NCBI GenBank assembly: GCA_050733695.1
Contig: JBOHTO010000183.1
Span: 1 to 14,295 of the forward strand
Length of the DNA: 14,295 nucleotides
DNA from: JBOHTO01 sp050733695
Lineage (GTDB): Bacteria > Gemmatimonadota > Gemmatimonadetes > Gemmatimonadales > Gemmatimonadaceae
Direction: 5' to 3'
The notes below the pieces were generated by a model. The model saw only the letters and a program-made list of their open reading frames with translations, did not search any database and was not told the origin of the DNA. The translations under genes were made by a program, and so were the position numbers. Below, in pieces: positions 1-7,227 of this stretch. How positions within the stretch are numbered: the stretch's first letter is position 1; the number at the start of each line of letters is the position of its first letter.

Positions 1-278
1 GGGCGCTGTCAACCATGGAGGCCGCTCGAGGGATGAAACGCCACACGCAGTCCGGCCGCCAGTTCTCGCTCCGGTTGGGTCTCAGCTCCGGGTCAATGCA
101 GAAAACGTGCGTCGGCCGCCGTGAAGCCAAGCGCATGACCGCCCGCCGCTTATGTCGACGTCATCGCCGACAGCCCATCGAAATGCCGTTACATTGCAAC
201 AGACTCGATGCTACGACGAGACGATTCGGGGGGCACGCTACCGGCCGTGCGACACCGCGATGTCCGCCCAGGGAATGC

Positions 279-1442
279 TCAGTCCGGACCCCAGCAGGGG
301 ACCAGTCCTCCCGGCCCCTCTGCGGACTCCACCGTGGCCGCCGACCGGGAAAAGCCGTGCTTGTCTATCAGCCGGTAAAGTGTCGTCCTGTCCATTCTCG
401 CCATGCGCGCTGCCCGCGACATGTTGCCGCCGGCGCGGACGACCAACCGGCTGAGATACTCTCGTTCAAAGTGCGCGACGACCCTTCGGCGTGCCTGATG
501 GAACGACGCCTCCACTGGGCTGTGTGAGCGGAAGCCGGAGGCACCGGTCACAGTATCGTCATACAGCGGAATATCGTCCGACCCCACGAGCTGGCCGGGT
601 GTCGCCGTTACGGCCAATTGCTCCATGATGTTCTGAAGTTCGCGAACGTTGCCGGGCCACCGGCAGGATCGCAGCAGGTCCATGCTCGCGTTGGAGAGGA
701 TGGGTATCGCTTCACCGACAGCGCGATGCCGGGCCCAGAACGCCGCCAGGAAATGACGCGCGAGGATCGGAATGTCGTCGCGCCTGTTCCGCAGCGGCGG
801 GAGGTTGATGGGAACAATGGTGAGGCGGTAGAAGAAGTCTTCCCGCAGGATTCCGGCTCTCACCGCTTCACGCGGGTCGACCTTGATCGCAGCGATGAAT
901 CGCACGTCGATGGTAACCTCCTCTGCTTCTTCTCCAAGCCGGCGCATGACACCATCCTGGAGCACGCGCAGGAGCTTGCTCTGGAGGGCGTGGGAAAGCT
1001 CGCCGATTTCATCGAGGAAGAGAGTCGTCCCGTGAGCGGTCTCGAGAAGCCCGGGTTTCGTGCGATGCGCGCCGGTGAACGCACCCTTGCGATGGCCGAA
1101 CATCTCCGATTCGAATAGCGGCTCCGGCAGCGCGCCACAGTTGATGGGTACCATCGTCGAACTCGCGCGCCGGCTGTGACCGTGAATGAAGCGCGCGAGC
1201 ATTTCCTTTCCGGTCCCGCTCTCGCCGCTGATCACGACCGAGGCCTCCGTCGCGGCTGTCCTGCGCGCCAGTTCCACCGCACTCCGCAGGTCCGCCGCGA
1301 TCCCCAGGATCTCGTCGCCACCGGCCTGGCCGTTTCCGGCACCGATGATCCCGCTCTCCAGGTGGCTCCCGTTCGGCGCGGGTGACCCTGGTTCCCCGCG
1401 CGCCGCGCCCGCCTGCCCCGTCAGCGCCGACATGGGTGGCAT
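279..1442 (-). CDS. sigma-54-dependent transcriptional activator, AAA+ and Fis HTH, no sensory domain
   Basis: A bacterial enhancer-binding protein that would use ATP hydrolysis to open sigma-54 RNA polymerase promoters. In the 387 residues, Walker A GESGTGKE is at 73-80, the sigma-54 contact loop GAFTGA at 120-125, Walker B LFLDEIGE at 141-148, the arginine-finger stretch REDFFYRL near 200-207, sensor II GNVRELQN near 264-271, and a Fis-type helix-turn-helix at about 338-362. Only about 45 low-complexity residues precede the AAA+ domain, so there is no receiver, GAF or PAS domain; this is a PspF-like layout. The ATG at 1442 is the first start after an in-frame stop at 1482-1484, and a second ATG at 1433 is possible. 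One oddity: the sensor I stretch, normally AATN, reads AAIK (about 185-188). It lies downstream of the epimerase in the same direction. Whether it controls the lasso genes or polysaccharide genes cannot be seen here. Confidence 0.93.
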   Translation of the reverse strand: MPPMSALTGQAGAARGEPGSPAPNGSHLESGIIGAGNGQAGGDEILGIAADLRSAVELARRTAATEASVVISGESGTGKEMLARFIHGHSRRASSTMVPINCGALPEPLFESEMFGHRKGAFTGAHRTKPGLLETAHGTTLFLDEIGELSHALQSKLLRVLQDGVMRRLGEEAEEVTIDVRFIAAIKVDPREAVRAGILREDFFYRLTIVPINLPPLRNRRDDIPILARHFLAAFWARHRAVGEAIPILSNASMDLLRSCRWPGNVRELQNIMEQLAVTATPGQLVGSDDIPLYDDTVTGASGFRSHSPVEASFHQARRRVVAHFEREYLSRLVVRAGGNMSRAARMARMDRTTLYRLIDKHGFSRSAATVESAEGPGGLVPCWGPD

Positions 1443-1770
1443 TCGGCCGCCCCCGGCGGTTGGAGAGGCTCCGCGCCAAGGTCAGCCACCTGTCCGGACC
1501 CATACCCGCCACCGGAACCGCGACCATCCGGGAACGGCTGACAGCAGCGCACTCGCGATTCTCCTTCAGACATGGTGAGCGCCGAGCGTTGCGTAAACGC
1601 ACGACTGGCGCGCCGGCTCGCCCAACCCATCACTGCACGAGGCATGCAGGCCTGCGTGAGGACGCCAACTCACTACGAGACAACTACATACGCATGAATC
1701 CTCCGGCGCCCGGCGCCGCCCTGAATCAGGATCGCAACAGGAGCGATGCGAATGCGAAACGATATCGACC
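1443..1770. other. intergenic region between epimerase and sigma-54 regulator
   Basis: This 328-base gap holds no supported gene. It contains a GC-only hairpin at 1704-1718 (6-bp stem, 3-base loop), about 53 bases past the epimerase stop and without a T-run on the minus strand. Just after it, a GGAGG at 1700-1704 precedes an ATG at 1695 that opens only a 3-codon reading frame. The regulator's promoter should lie here, but I see no convincing -35/-10 pair and no GG-N10-GC sigma-54 element. Confidence 0.4.
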
Positions 1771-2784
1771 TCACCCATGCGTGACCATCAGCGGGCTGCT
1801 CACCGCGGGGCGGATGCCGCGAGCGATCACCTTCTCGGACGAGGTGCGCATCCCGATCCAGGTTCGCTGCATGCCGGTGCGAAGTGATACAACGGGCTTG
1901 TAACCCAGCAGCGTTTCGGCCAGTTCCAGCGACGCAACCGAATGGCGTACATCACCGGGACGCGGGCCAATCCACCGGCACGCGATCGGCCCGGTGATTG
2001 TGGCAGCAGCATCCACGAGTGCTCTCACGGATGTCTGCTCGCCCGTCCCGACGTTCACCGCATGACCGGCGACGATGGCGCCGGGACACGAAGCCGCAAG
2101 GATGTTCGCGTGCACGACGTTATCCACGTAGGTGAAGTCACGAGTCTGCTCGCCGTCACCGAAGATGGTAAGCGGTGTGCGCGTGAGCGCGGCACGCAGC
2201 ATCAATGGGATCACCGCGGCGTAGGGCGAGTCCGGATCCTGGTGCGGGCCGAAGACATTGAAGTACCGCAGCGCAACACCCTCCAGAAGTCCGGCTCGCG
2301 AGTATGCGAGCACGTATTGCTCGCCGGCCAGCTTCGATACCGCGTAGGGTGATCGCGGGAGGAGTTCAGTCGACTCCACCGCCGGCAATGCCGGGGCATC
2401 GCCGTACACCGAGCTGGAACTGGAGAAGACAACGCGCTGAACTCCCGTGGAACGCGCCGCCTGAAGCAGCCGGACGGTCGCGTTCACGTTCACGTCATGC
2501 GAGCCCCATGGGTCCTCGAGTGATCGAGGAACACTCGGCAATGCAGCGAGATGGAAGATCACATCCACGGCGCGAGTAGCACGCGCGCAGACATCCATGC
2601 TCCGAAGATCGCCCCGGACGAACTCGATATCGTCGGCGATGCTGGCAAGATTTGCCTGGCGTCCGGCGGACAGGCTGTCCACCACCCGGACGCGATATCC
2701 CAGCGCGACCAGCCGAGCGGCGAGGTGCGAGCCGATGAATCCTGCTCCCCCAGTCACGAGACAGCGCGCACCTTGCATCAGCAT
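1771..2784 (-). CDS. NAD-dependent UDP-hexose/UDP-N-acetylhexosamine 4-epimerase (SDR family, WbpP/TviC-like)
   Basis: A 337-residue extended short-chain dehydrogenase that probably inverts C4 of a UDP-sugar such as UDP-GlcNAc or its uronic acid, supplying precursors for a surface polysaccharide or O-antigen in the cytoplasm. The NAD-binding TGGAGFIG is at 11-18, the serine region SSSSSVYG at 121-128, and the catalytic pair YAVSK at Tyr147/Lys151. The segment RYFNVFGPHQDP with GDGEQTRDFTYVDN is typical of the WbpP/TviC group. The reading frame is open further upstream, but the ATG at 2784 is favoured because a perfect GGAGG (2791-2795) sits 6 bases before it and homology begins right there. 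It follows the PqqD-like gene after a 327-base gap, so it may have its own promoter. Exact substrate (Glc, GlcNAc or GlcNAcA) is not settled by sequence alone. Confidence 0.93.
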   Translation of the reverse strand: MLMQGARCLVTGGAGFIGSHLAARLVALGYRVRVVDSLSAGRQANLASIADDIEFVRGDLRSMDVCARATRAVDVIFHLAALPSVPRSLEDPWGSHDVNVNATVRLLQAARSTGVQRVVFSSSSSVYGDAPALPAVESTELLPRSPYAVSKLAGEQYVLAYSRAGLLEGVALRYFNVFGPHQDPDSPYAAVIPLMLRAALTRTPLTIFGDGEQTRDFTYVDNVVHANILAASCPGAIVAGHAVNVGTGEQTSVRALVDAAATITGPIACRWIGPRPGDVRHSVASLELAETLLGYKPVVSLRTGMQRTWIGMRTSSEKVIARGIRPAVSSPLMVTHG

Positions 2785-3111
2785 CACTATCCTCCGAACG
2801 CATGATTTCCACGATGAAGGCAACGGGCCGCATTCCACGATGTCCGGACCGCACCGTGAATCCCTGCATTCAAGTTTCGTCTCACTGTCAGCGATATCGC
2901 GACGCTGCAAGCGTGGAAGTCTGCTCCGAACGCGCAAACCGCTGGTGCCAAGGGACTTGGCCATCACAATAGCGGGGGGCGTCGACAGCCGGCGTCCTTC
3001 CGGCGACGGCAATCCGTGGTGCGTTCGCGCAACAATTTAGCCGAGTCTCCGCCATCCAGGCTGCGTGAGCCGTCATCGCACACGGAAACCTGTCGGTGTC
3101 CCGGGCCGGGC
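2785..3111. other. intergenic region between PqqD-like gene and epimerase
   Basis: This 327-base stretch holds no gene I can support. All three minus-strand frames were read and give only low-complexity translations or early stops. It carries the strong GGAGG of the epimerase at 2791-2795 and a weak GCCGG/CCGGC inverted repeat at about 2987-3003 that could mark the 3' end of the lasso operon. The epimerase promoter probably lies here, but no clear -35/-10 boxes are visible. Confidence 0.4.
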
Positions 3112-3423
3112 TCAGCGAACGGTGATCAGACCCAGGCCCACCATTTCCTCGAGCAACGCGAGCATCTGCTCCGTGCATTCCTCCGGCGATACGCCGGCGT
3201 ATTCAGCAAGCAGTGTCTCGCGAATGTCAGCCACCCTGCGCGGTTGCTGCACGAGATTCCAGATGCGCGCCGCAACAGGATTGAGCCCGAAGTATTCGCC
3301 CGTCGCCAGGCTCAGGATCACCGCCTCGTCGGCCAGATCGCAGGAAATCTGGCTCGTCGAGCATACCACGCTGGAATCGATAGTGATGCTTGCCTTGTCG
3401 GCCACGCCCGCCTTCCGCTCCAT
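3112..3423 (-). CDS. PqqD-like RiPP recognition element protein (lasso B1)
   Basis: A small PqqD-family protein (103 residues from the ATG at 3423) that in lasso pathways binds the precursor leader peptide and presents it to the B2 peptidase. The PqqD core is clear: a strand-rich N-terminus ending in DLADEAVILSLATGEYFGLN, then the helix VAARIWNLVQQP and a C-terminal helical part ending MVGLGLITVR. The start is uncertain: the frame also offers GTG at 3441 and TTG at 3486, the last overlapping the permease stop by 14 bases, and none has a good ribosome site. All versions contain the full domain. It lies last in the coupled block, separated from B2 by the kinase and exporter genes, whereas B1 and B2 are usually adjacent. 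Confidence 0.9.
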   Translation of the reverse strand: MERKAGVADKASITIDSSVVCSTSQISCDLADEAVILSLATGEYFGLNPVAARIWNLVQQPRRVADIRETLLAEYAGVSPEECTEQMLALLEEMVGLGLITVR

Positions 3424-3472
3424 CGGTATGTTGAGCGGCACCGTCCGCGGCGATCGCTCGTACGTTGGTCGA

Positions 3473-4273
3473 TCAGTACTGGGCAAGGGAACCCGCGCGA
3501 TACGCCTGACGCAAGGCGTAATGAAAAACCAGCATGCTCGCCAGGAGCAGCCCGCAGGCGAGGAGGAGCAGCATTCCGAGATCAGCAGCGACGTTCGCCA
3601 CAGGTGTCTCCGTCGACAGAACCTTGCGGAGGGCGCGAAGTCCGTACGTCAGGGGCAGCGCGGCGGAGAGCGTGTGGAGCCAGGATGGTATCACATGCGT
3701 TGGGTAGTACACGCCCCCCAGGAACATCGACGCCAGGAGTACCGCGTTCGGGAGCGGCCCCGCTGTCCGCGCGAGCAGCACGAGCGCTCCGGCCAGAATT
3801 CCGAACGGAACGTAGGCGATCGTGATTCCGCCCCAGATGAGAACCGCGACCAGGATGCGGTCCAGGCTGAACTGTGCTCCGAGAATCTGCCCCGCAACGA
3901 GTAGAACCAGCCCCCGCGCCACCGTCCACAGAAACGGGTACCCCATCACCCCAATGAGCAGCAACGGCAAGCGCGTTGGAGTGACAAGCAGGGCCTCGAA
4001 GGTGCCGGTGCGGATTCCGGTTCCGAGCGCCATGGGAATCGCGCCGACGGCTGTCGCGACAAACTGATACGAAGCCATTCCGATGATCACGAAGGCGAAA
4101 TAGGCGCCCCCTTCCGCCTGGATGCTGTGCCCGATTACGGGCTGAAGCGCGGTTGCTATGAAGTAGAGTGGCACTACCAGCGTGAGGAGCGACCCGAGGG
4201 ATAGGACCATGCCGGTACGATAGCTCGCGGCGACCAGCGCGTCGCGCCGGACGAAGGCGAGAATCCTATTCAT
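3473..4273 (-). CDS. ABC-2 type transporter permease
   Basis: The membrane subunit (266 residues) of a two-component ABC-2 exporter related to DrrB/NodJ. About six hydrophobic segments are visible, for example LGSLLTLVVPLYFIATA, AYFAFVIIGMASYQFVA, YPFLWTVARGLVLLVAG and a C-terminal LGMLLLLACGLLLASML. The family hallmarks FEALLVTPT and GVYYPTHVIPSWL are present. The frame extends upstream through the ATPase gene, but the ATG at 4273 is chosen because homology starts at MNRILAFVRRD and it overlaps the ATPase stop by 8 bases, an arrangement typical of coupled subunits. It probably forms the pore that exports the matured peptide. Polysaccharide export is an alternative, because sugar genes flank the cluster. 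Confidence 0.9.
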   Translation of the reverse strand: MNRILAFVRRDALVAASYRTGMVLSLGSLLTLVVPLYFIATALQPVIGHSIQAEGGAYFAFVIIGMASYQFVATAVGAIPMALGTGIRTGTFEALLVTPTRLPLLLIGVMGYPFLWTVARGLVLLVAGQILGAQFSLDRILVAVLIWGGITIAYVPFGILAGALVLLARTAGPLPNAVLLASMFLGGVYYPTHVIPSWLHTLSAALPLTYGLRALRKVLSTETPVANVAADLGMLLLLACGLLLASMLVFHYALRQAYRAGSLAQY

Positions 4274-5324
4274 CGTGCTCGCGACGATGCTGCTGCAGCA
4301 CCCGGTCCATGAGGTCGGCCACCGTGGGCTGAACCTTCTCGAAGCGCGCCACCGGGATGCCGTTGCGCACCAGCATTGACAGGAAATCCGTAGCGCTGTC
4401 ACCTGGCTGAATGTGGACTTCGCCAACGGACCATCCCTCGCTGTCCAGTTCCGGGCGCACGCAAAGCATCGGTGCGACGGCAGCGACGTCATGATTGGCA
4501 CCGGCGGTCCGCACCCAGACACGGTATCGCTCCTCACCGTAGACATGTACGAGTTCATGCGGCGTTCCGGCCATCACGACGCGGCCGTGGTCGAGAATCG
4601 CGATGCGGTCGCAGAGATCGAGTGCTTCATCCGGGTCGTGCGTAGCAAGGAGTATGGTGCATTGCTGGCGCCCGGCAATTTCTCTGCGAAGAAAGCTGCG
4701 AAAGGAGCGAGCGGCGAGTGGATCGAGGCTGCGCGTTGGCTCATCGAGCAGGAGAACCTGCGGGCGCACCAGAAGTCCGCGTGCTATGAGCAGCCGCTGC
4801 TTCATGCCGGACGAATAGGTGCCAACACGCTTCTCTGACGCATCGCCGAGTTCCACGGCGACCAGCAGCTCGTCGATTTCGCGGCTGAGCCCGGCCCCTG
4901 CAAGCCCGTGCAGGGCCCCGTAGAAGCGAAGGTTCTCGCGCGCGGAGAGCCGCCATTCGAGGCTTCGCTCATCCGCCGCGACCGGCGAAACCAGGCGCCG
5001 CGCCCGGGCCGGAAAGCGGACGACGTCGACGCCCGCGACCTCCACCGTGCCGGCGTCCGGCAAGATAAGTGTAGAGGCAATCTTCAGAAGCGTCGTCTTC
5101 CCGGCACCGTTCGGTCCCAGCAGGCCGACGATCTCGCCCACGGAGGCCGACAGATTCACCCTCTCGAGCGCAGTTGTATGCATGGGCGCACGAGAGGCCC
5201 GGAGCATGTCTACCCATGGACGCGGCGTGGCGAAGCGCTTCGTGAGATCGACGACGCGTACGGCGGGCACACGCGAGGGTGGACGTCCGGTTCTCACAAC
5301 GGGTGCCGGCGCGGCGAGCAGCAT
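4266..5324 (-). CDS. ABC-2 type transporter ATP-binding protein
   Basis: The nucleotide-binding subunit (352 residues) that powers the adjacent permease. Walker A GPNGAGKT is at 70-77, the signature SSGMK at 171-175, Walker B VLLLDEP at 190-196 and the H-loop His at 229. The region normally holding the Q-loop glutamine reads ADERSLEWRLSARENL without a Gln, as I recall for a subset of ABC-2 ATPases. A C-terminal extension of about 100 residues follows the core domain. The ATG at 5324 overlaps the kinase stop in a TGATG arrangement and the gene end overlaps the permease start by 8 bases, so kinase, ATPase and permease are translationally coupled. Canonical lasso exporters such as McjD fuse membrane and ATPase domains in one protein, so this split pump is a different type. 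Confidence 0.93.
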   Translation of the reverse strand: MLLAAPAPVVRTGRPPSRVPAVRVVDLTKRFATPRPWVDMLRASRAPMHTTALERVNLSASVGEIVGLLGPNGAGKTTLLKIASTLILPDAGTVEVAGVDVVRFPARARRLVSPVAADERSLEWRLSARENLRFYGALHGLAGAGLSREIDELLVAVELGDASEKRVGTYSSGMKQRLLIARGLLVRPQVLLLDEPTRSLDPLAARSFRSFLRREIAGRQQCTILLATHDPDEALDLCDRIAILDHGRVVMAGTPHELVHVYGEERYRVWVRTAGANHDVAAVAPMLCVRPELDSEGWSVGEVHIQPGDSATDFLSMLVRNGIPVARFEKVQPTVADLMDRVLQQHRREHDE

Positions 5325-6349
5325 CAGGAGCCCACCGGACCGGGCGAGTGCGACTCACCACAATGCCAATCGAATATCTGCTCTACTGCTGCGGGAAGCA
5401 GCACGAAATCCCGCGCGACGTGAAGAGCGTACACCGGCACCGTCGCTGCGACCGCGACGGCGGCCCTGAGCCGCGCCCCGGCGGCTTGGTATCCGACGAG
5501 CGGGTCGGGAAGTTTCGCGTGGTGCGACAGTGCTACGGCCGCAGCTACGGGTGCGATCGACGAACGGCGGACCGGTGCCGTCGCTTCCTCCGGCGCGACC
5601 GGCTCGAGTACGTACACCGCGCCGAGCGCTACCTCTGAACGGCGAAGCGCCGGCTCGGCAAAGCCCGATGCCGTCGCCTTCACGCCGTCGAGAACCGTGT
5701 CACAGAGGTCCCGCACCCGCAGCTCCCGCGCGGCATCTTCCCAGAGTCGAACGCTCCCGATCCCGGGGCGAAGGACCGCCGGTGGTCCGACTCTCACCGC
5801 AATAGTGTCGTCGCCGAGGAAGCGGGCTCCGGCGTTCGTGAGCGCGACCGCGAGCGTCGACTTGCCGTGATGTTTCGGCCCGAGAAGCGCGATCCCCCTG
5901 TCGGCGATCTCGATCGCGCTCCCGTGGAGGCAGAGATGACCTGATATCTCCAGGGCGAGAGCGAGAACGGGACCGAGGACAATCGCCCTGGCGAGCTCGG
6001 CTGACGCGTCCGGGGATGGATGCCAGGTTATCTCGGATCCGTTCCGAACCACGTCGAAGACGCCCGCGTGAGAGTAATCGAGACGGAATCCATCTGCAGT
6101 TCCATACGTTCGATACGTCTCCTCTCGCACGCGGCGCTCGCCGATCGGGTTGATTGATTCATCGGGAGGATTCGCCGCTACGCGGAGGGTCCAGTCCACC
6201 GGGGCAGAATCGGCGATGGCAAGTTCGGGGAACGCGAGCTCCGATCGGAGCACTCCGCCGAAGGCAGCGTAGTTACACATGGCATGCTGGCGTCGGATTG
6301 CGCCCGGCGCTCGGAACTCTTCTGCCAGGGATCCAATCGGGGACGTCAT
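5324..6349 (-). CDS. HPr-kinase-like P-loop kinase, probable lasso-peptide tailoring kinase (PadeK/ThcoK-like)
   Basis: A 341-residue protein resembling the C-terminal kinase domain of HPr Ser kinases. It shows LHGSAIEI at 141-148, the P-loop GPKHHGKST at 157-165, and LGDDTIAV with acidic residues at 180-181. Known relatives in lasso clusters (PadeK, ThcoK, SyanK) phosphorylate the C-terminal serine of the precursor. The precursor here does end in Ser, so the same reaction is inferred. The ATG at 6349 is chosen because it overlaps the B2 stop in an ATGA arrangement. Starts at 6385 and at 6280 (before CNYAAFGG, where family similarity begins) are alternatives. No true HPr gene is present nearby, which argues against a role in carbon catabolite control. 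Confidence 0.88.
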   Translation of the reverse strand: MTSPIGSLAEEFRAPGAIRRQHAMCNYAAFGGVLRSELAFPELAIADSAPVDWTLRVAANPPDESINPIGERRVREETYRTYGTADGFRLDYSHAGVFDVVRNGSEITWHPSPDASAELARAIVLGPVLALALEISGHLCLHGSAIEIADRGIALLGPKHHGKSTLAVALTNAGARFLGDDTIAVRVGPPAVLRPGIGSVRLWEDAARELRVRDLCDTVLDGVKATASGFAEPALRRSEVALGAVYVLEPVAPEEATAPVRRSSIAPVAAAVALSHHAKLPDPLVGYQAAGARLRAAVAVAATVPVYALHVARDFVLLPAAVEQIFDWHCGESHSPGPVGS

Positions 6350-6807
6350 ACGCGGCCCCGGGAATCGAAGGTCGCCTCTGGCCACGCGAGGTCCGGGAGC
6401 CGTGTCATGTCTCGGACGCCGTGCGCCCCGATAACCACGGTGCCGTCACGTTCGAGCCATGCATGCGCGCGAAATCCCGCGTCGCGTCCATGCGCGACAC
6501 CGAGACAGAGTCGGGAAGCGAAGCCGTATCGCAGGAGGAGCAATTGTGCCGCGATAGCTCGCGTCAGGCAGGTCGCGTGCGGGACGCGCCTGCCCGCTGC
6601 TTCGACCGCCCAAGTCACAGTCGCCGGATCCACGCCGGGAACCACGTCCCGGGGACGCGCCCGGCCAAGGGCCCGCACGCTCCGCAGTATGATCCGCGAC
6701 GGCAGAATCCACAGTACGAGACGCAGCACGATGACCAGCGACACGGCGAGTACTGCCAGGCGACGCTCCCGGGGCGGCAGCGCGAACAGCGTGGAAAAGG
6801 GCGTCAT
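6346..6807 (-). CDS. lasso peptide B2 leader peptidase (transglutaminase-like cysteine protease)
   Basis: A 153-residue protein matching lasso B2 proteins, the stand-alone protease half of McjB, which cuts off the leader before ring closure. The catalytic Cys is at 80 (HATCLTRAIA) and the His at 115 (FRAHAWLE); the third residue is probably Asp121 but I am less sure of it. A hydrophobic segment at about 15-36 is usual for the family. The length is normal. The ATG at 6807 has no clear Shine-Dalgarno, and the frame upstream has no other ATG or GTG for many codons. It lies 174 bases after the precursor, with three hairpins between them, and overlaps the kinase gene by 4 bases. Confidence 0.93.
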   Translation of the reverse strand: MTPFSTLFALPPRERRLAVLAVSLVIVLRLVLWILPSRIILRSVRALGRARPRDVVPGVDPATVTWAVEAAGRRVPHATCLTRAIAAQLLLLRYGFASRLCLGVAHGRDAGFRAHAWLERDGTVVIGAHGVRDMTRLPDLAWPEATFDSRGRV

Positions 6808-6834
6808 TGGATCGATCAGATGCGGGGACGCCGC

Positions 6835-6853
6835 GCGCGAGGAGTCCTCGCGC
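6835..6853 (-). promoter_or_regulatory. short hairpin just upstream of B2
   Basis: An 8-bp GC-rich stem (6835-6842 with 6846-6853) closed by a 3-base loop. It lies 28 bases before the B2 ATG and could influence ribosome access or stabilise the processed B2 message. The pairing is seen directly; the role is inferred. Confidence 0.4.
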
Positions 6854-6889
6854 AGAGAAGCGAAAGCAGAGCGAGCGGGTCGGCTGCCC

Positions 6890-6926
6890 CTCCGAACGTC
6901 AGGCGCTTTGCGCCTGACGTTCGGAG
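6890..6926 (-). promoter_or_regulatory. 17-bp perfect hairpin between precursor and B2 (attenuator or mRNA stabiliser)
   Basis: Bases 6890-6906 pair perfectly with 6910-6926 around a TTT (plus strand) loop. This is by far the strongest inverted repeat noticed in the window. It begins about 55 bases past the precursor stop. No T-run follows on the minus strand, so it is not a textbook intrinsic terminator. Such structures between a RiPP precursor and its enzymes often give partial termination or protect the precursor mRNA 3' end. Confidence 0.65.
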
Positions 6927-6944
6927 AGACAGTCGCGTGGCAGC

Positions 6945-6982
6945 ATGCCTGGCCGGCACCGTCAGCGGCGCCAGCCAGGCAT
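6945..6982 (-). promoter_or_regulatory. 9-bp inverted repeat at the precursor stop codon
   Basis: ATGCCTGGC at 6945-6953 pairs with GCCAGGCAT at 6974-6982 around a 20-base loop. The arm includes the last base of the precursor's TGA stop. It lies immediately before the 17-bp hairpin in the direction of transcription, so the two may act together. Confidence 0.45.
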
Positions 6983-7131
6983 CAGGATGCGCAGACTATC
7001 GCCAGCCCCTGGAACGTGAATCCGTCCGTGGTGCCGTAGTCCTTGTTGCAACCCTGAGTCGCTGCCTCGAAGGTTCCGTATCGTCGAATCGACGGTACGG
7101 TCCAGCTTTTTGCGTTCCTGTCGTCTGTCAC
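6982..7131 (-). CDS. lasso peptide precursor
   Basis: A 49-residue peptide lying between the cyclase and B2 genes. The GTG at 7131 is chosen over the GTG at 7167 because a perfect GGAGG (7139-7143) sits 7 bases before it. The leader carries WTVP at 10-13, matching the YxxP motif bound by PqqD-type B1 proteins, then RRYGTFEAATQ, which fits the 'YG.(V/F).eLTx' pattern of many lasso leaders with Thr at -2. Cutting there gives a 23-residue core starting GCNKDYGTTDG (27-37) and ending FQGLAIVCAS (40-49). Cys28 and Cys47 could form a disulfide, and the C-terminal Ser49 is a likely kinase target. Acidic residues occur only at core positions 5 and 10, which does not fit a 7-9 residue ring from Gly1; from Cys28 as residue 1, Asp36 would be residue 9. 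Confidence 0.85.
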   Translation of the reverse strand: MTDDRNAKSWTVPSIRRYGTFEAATQGCNKDYGTTDGFTFQGLAIVCAS

Positions 7132-7138
7132 ACGGGAT

Positions 7139-7143
7139 CCTCC
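7139..7143 (-). promoter_or_regulatory. strong ribosome binding site of the precursor
   Basis: A perfect GGAGG on the minus strand, 7 bases before the GTG start at 7131. It decides the precursor start and, compared with the weak or absent sites of the cyclase, B2 and B1 genes, suggests high translation of the precursor. Confidence 0.75.
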
Positions 7144-7227
7144 AGTGAGAGTTATGTTCGGCCGCACGGTCGTGCGGTCGCGCGACCCGGCGCCGATCGA
7201 TCAGCAACGGTCGAGCAAGCCGACTCG

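Noticed and set aside
1..136. Minus-strand reading frame from an ATG at 136 running off the left edge
   Set aside because: The roughly 45 residues visible show no recognisable motif, and a short open frame is expected by chance at this GC content. Bases 1-278 hold no feature I can support.
1421..1645. 74-residue minus-strand frame overlapping the start of the regulator
   Set aside because: No ribosome site or motif; it ends inside the regulator in another frame and looks like a GC-driven open frame.
2931..2952. Possible sigma-54 promoter on the minus strand (TTGGCACC...TTTGC) upstream of the epimerase
   Set aside because: The distance between the GG and GC elements is 12 bases, not the required 10, so it fails the -24/-12 rule despite good half-sites.
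7132..7167. Longer precursor starting at the GTG at 7167 (61 residues)
   Set aside because: The perfect GGAGG at 7139-7143 lies inside this extension and is ideally spaced for the GTG at 7131.
7162..7177. 6-bp hairpin upstream of the precursor as a terminator
   Set aside because: Short stem, no T-run, and common by chance at this GC content.
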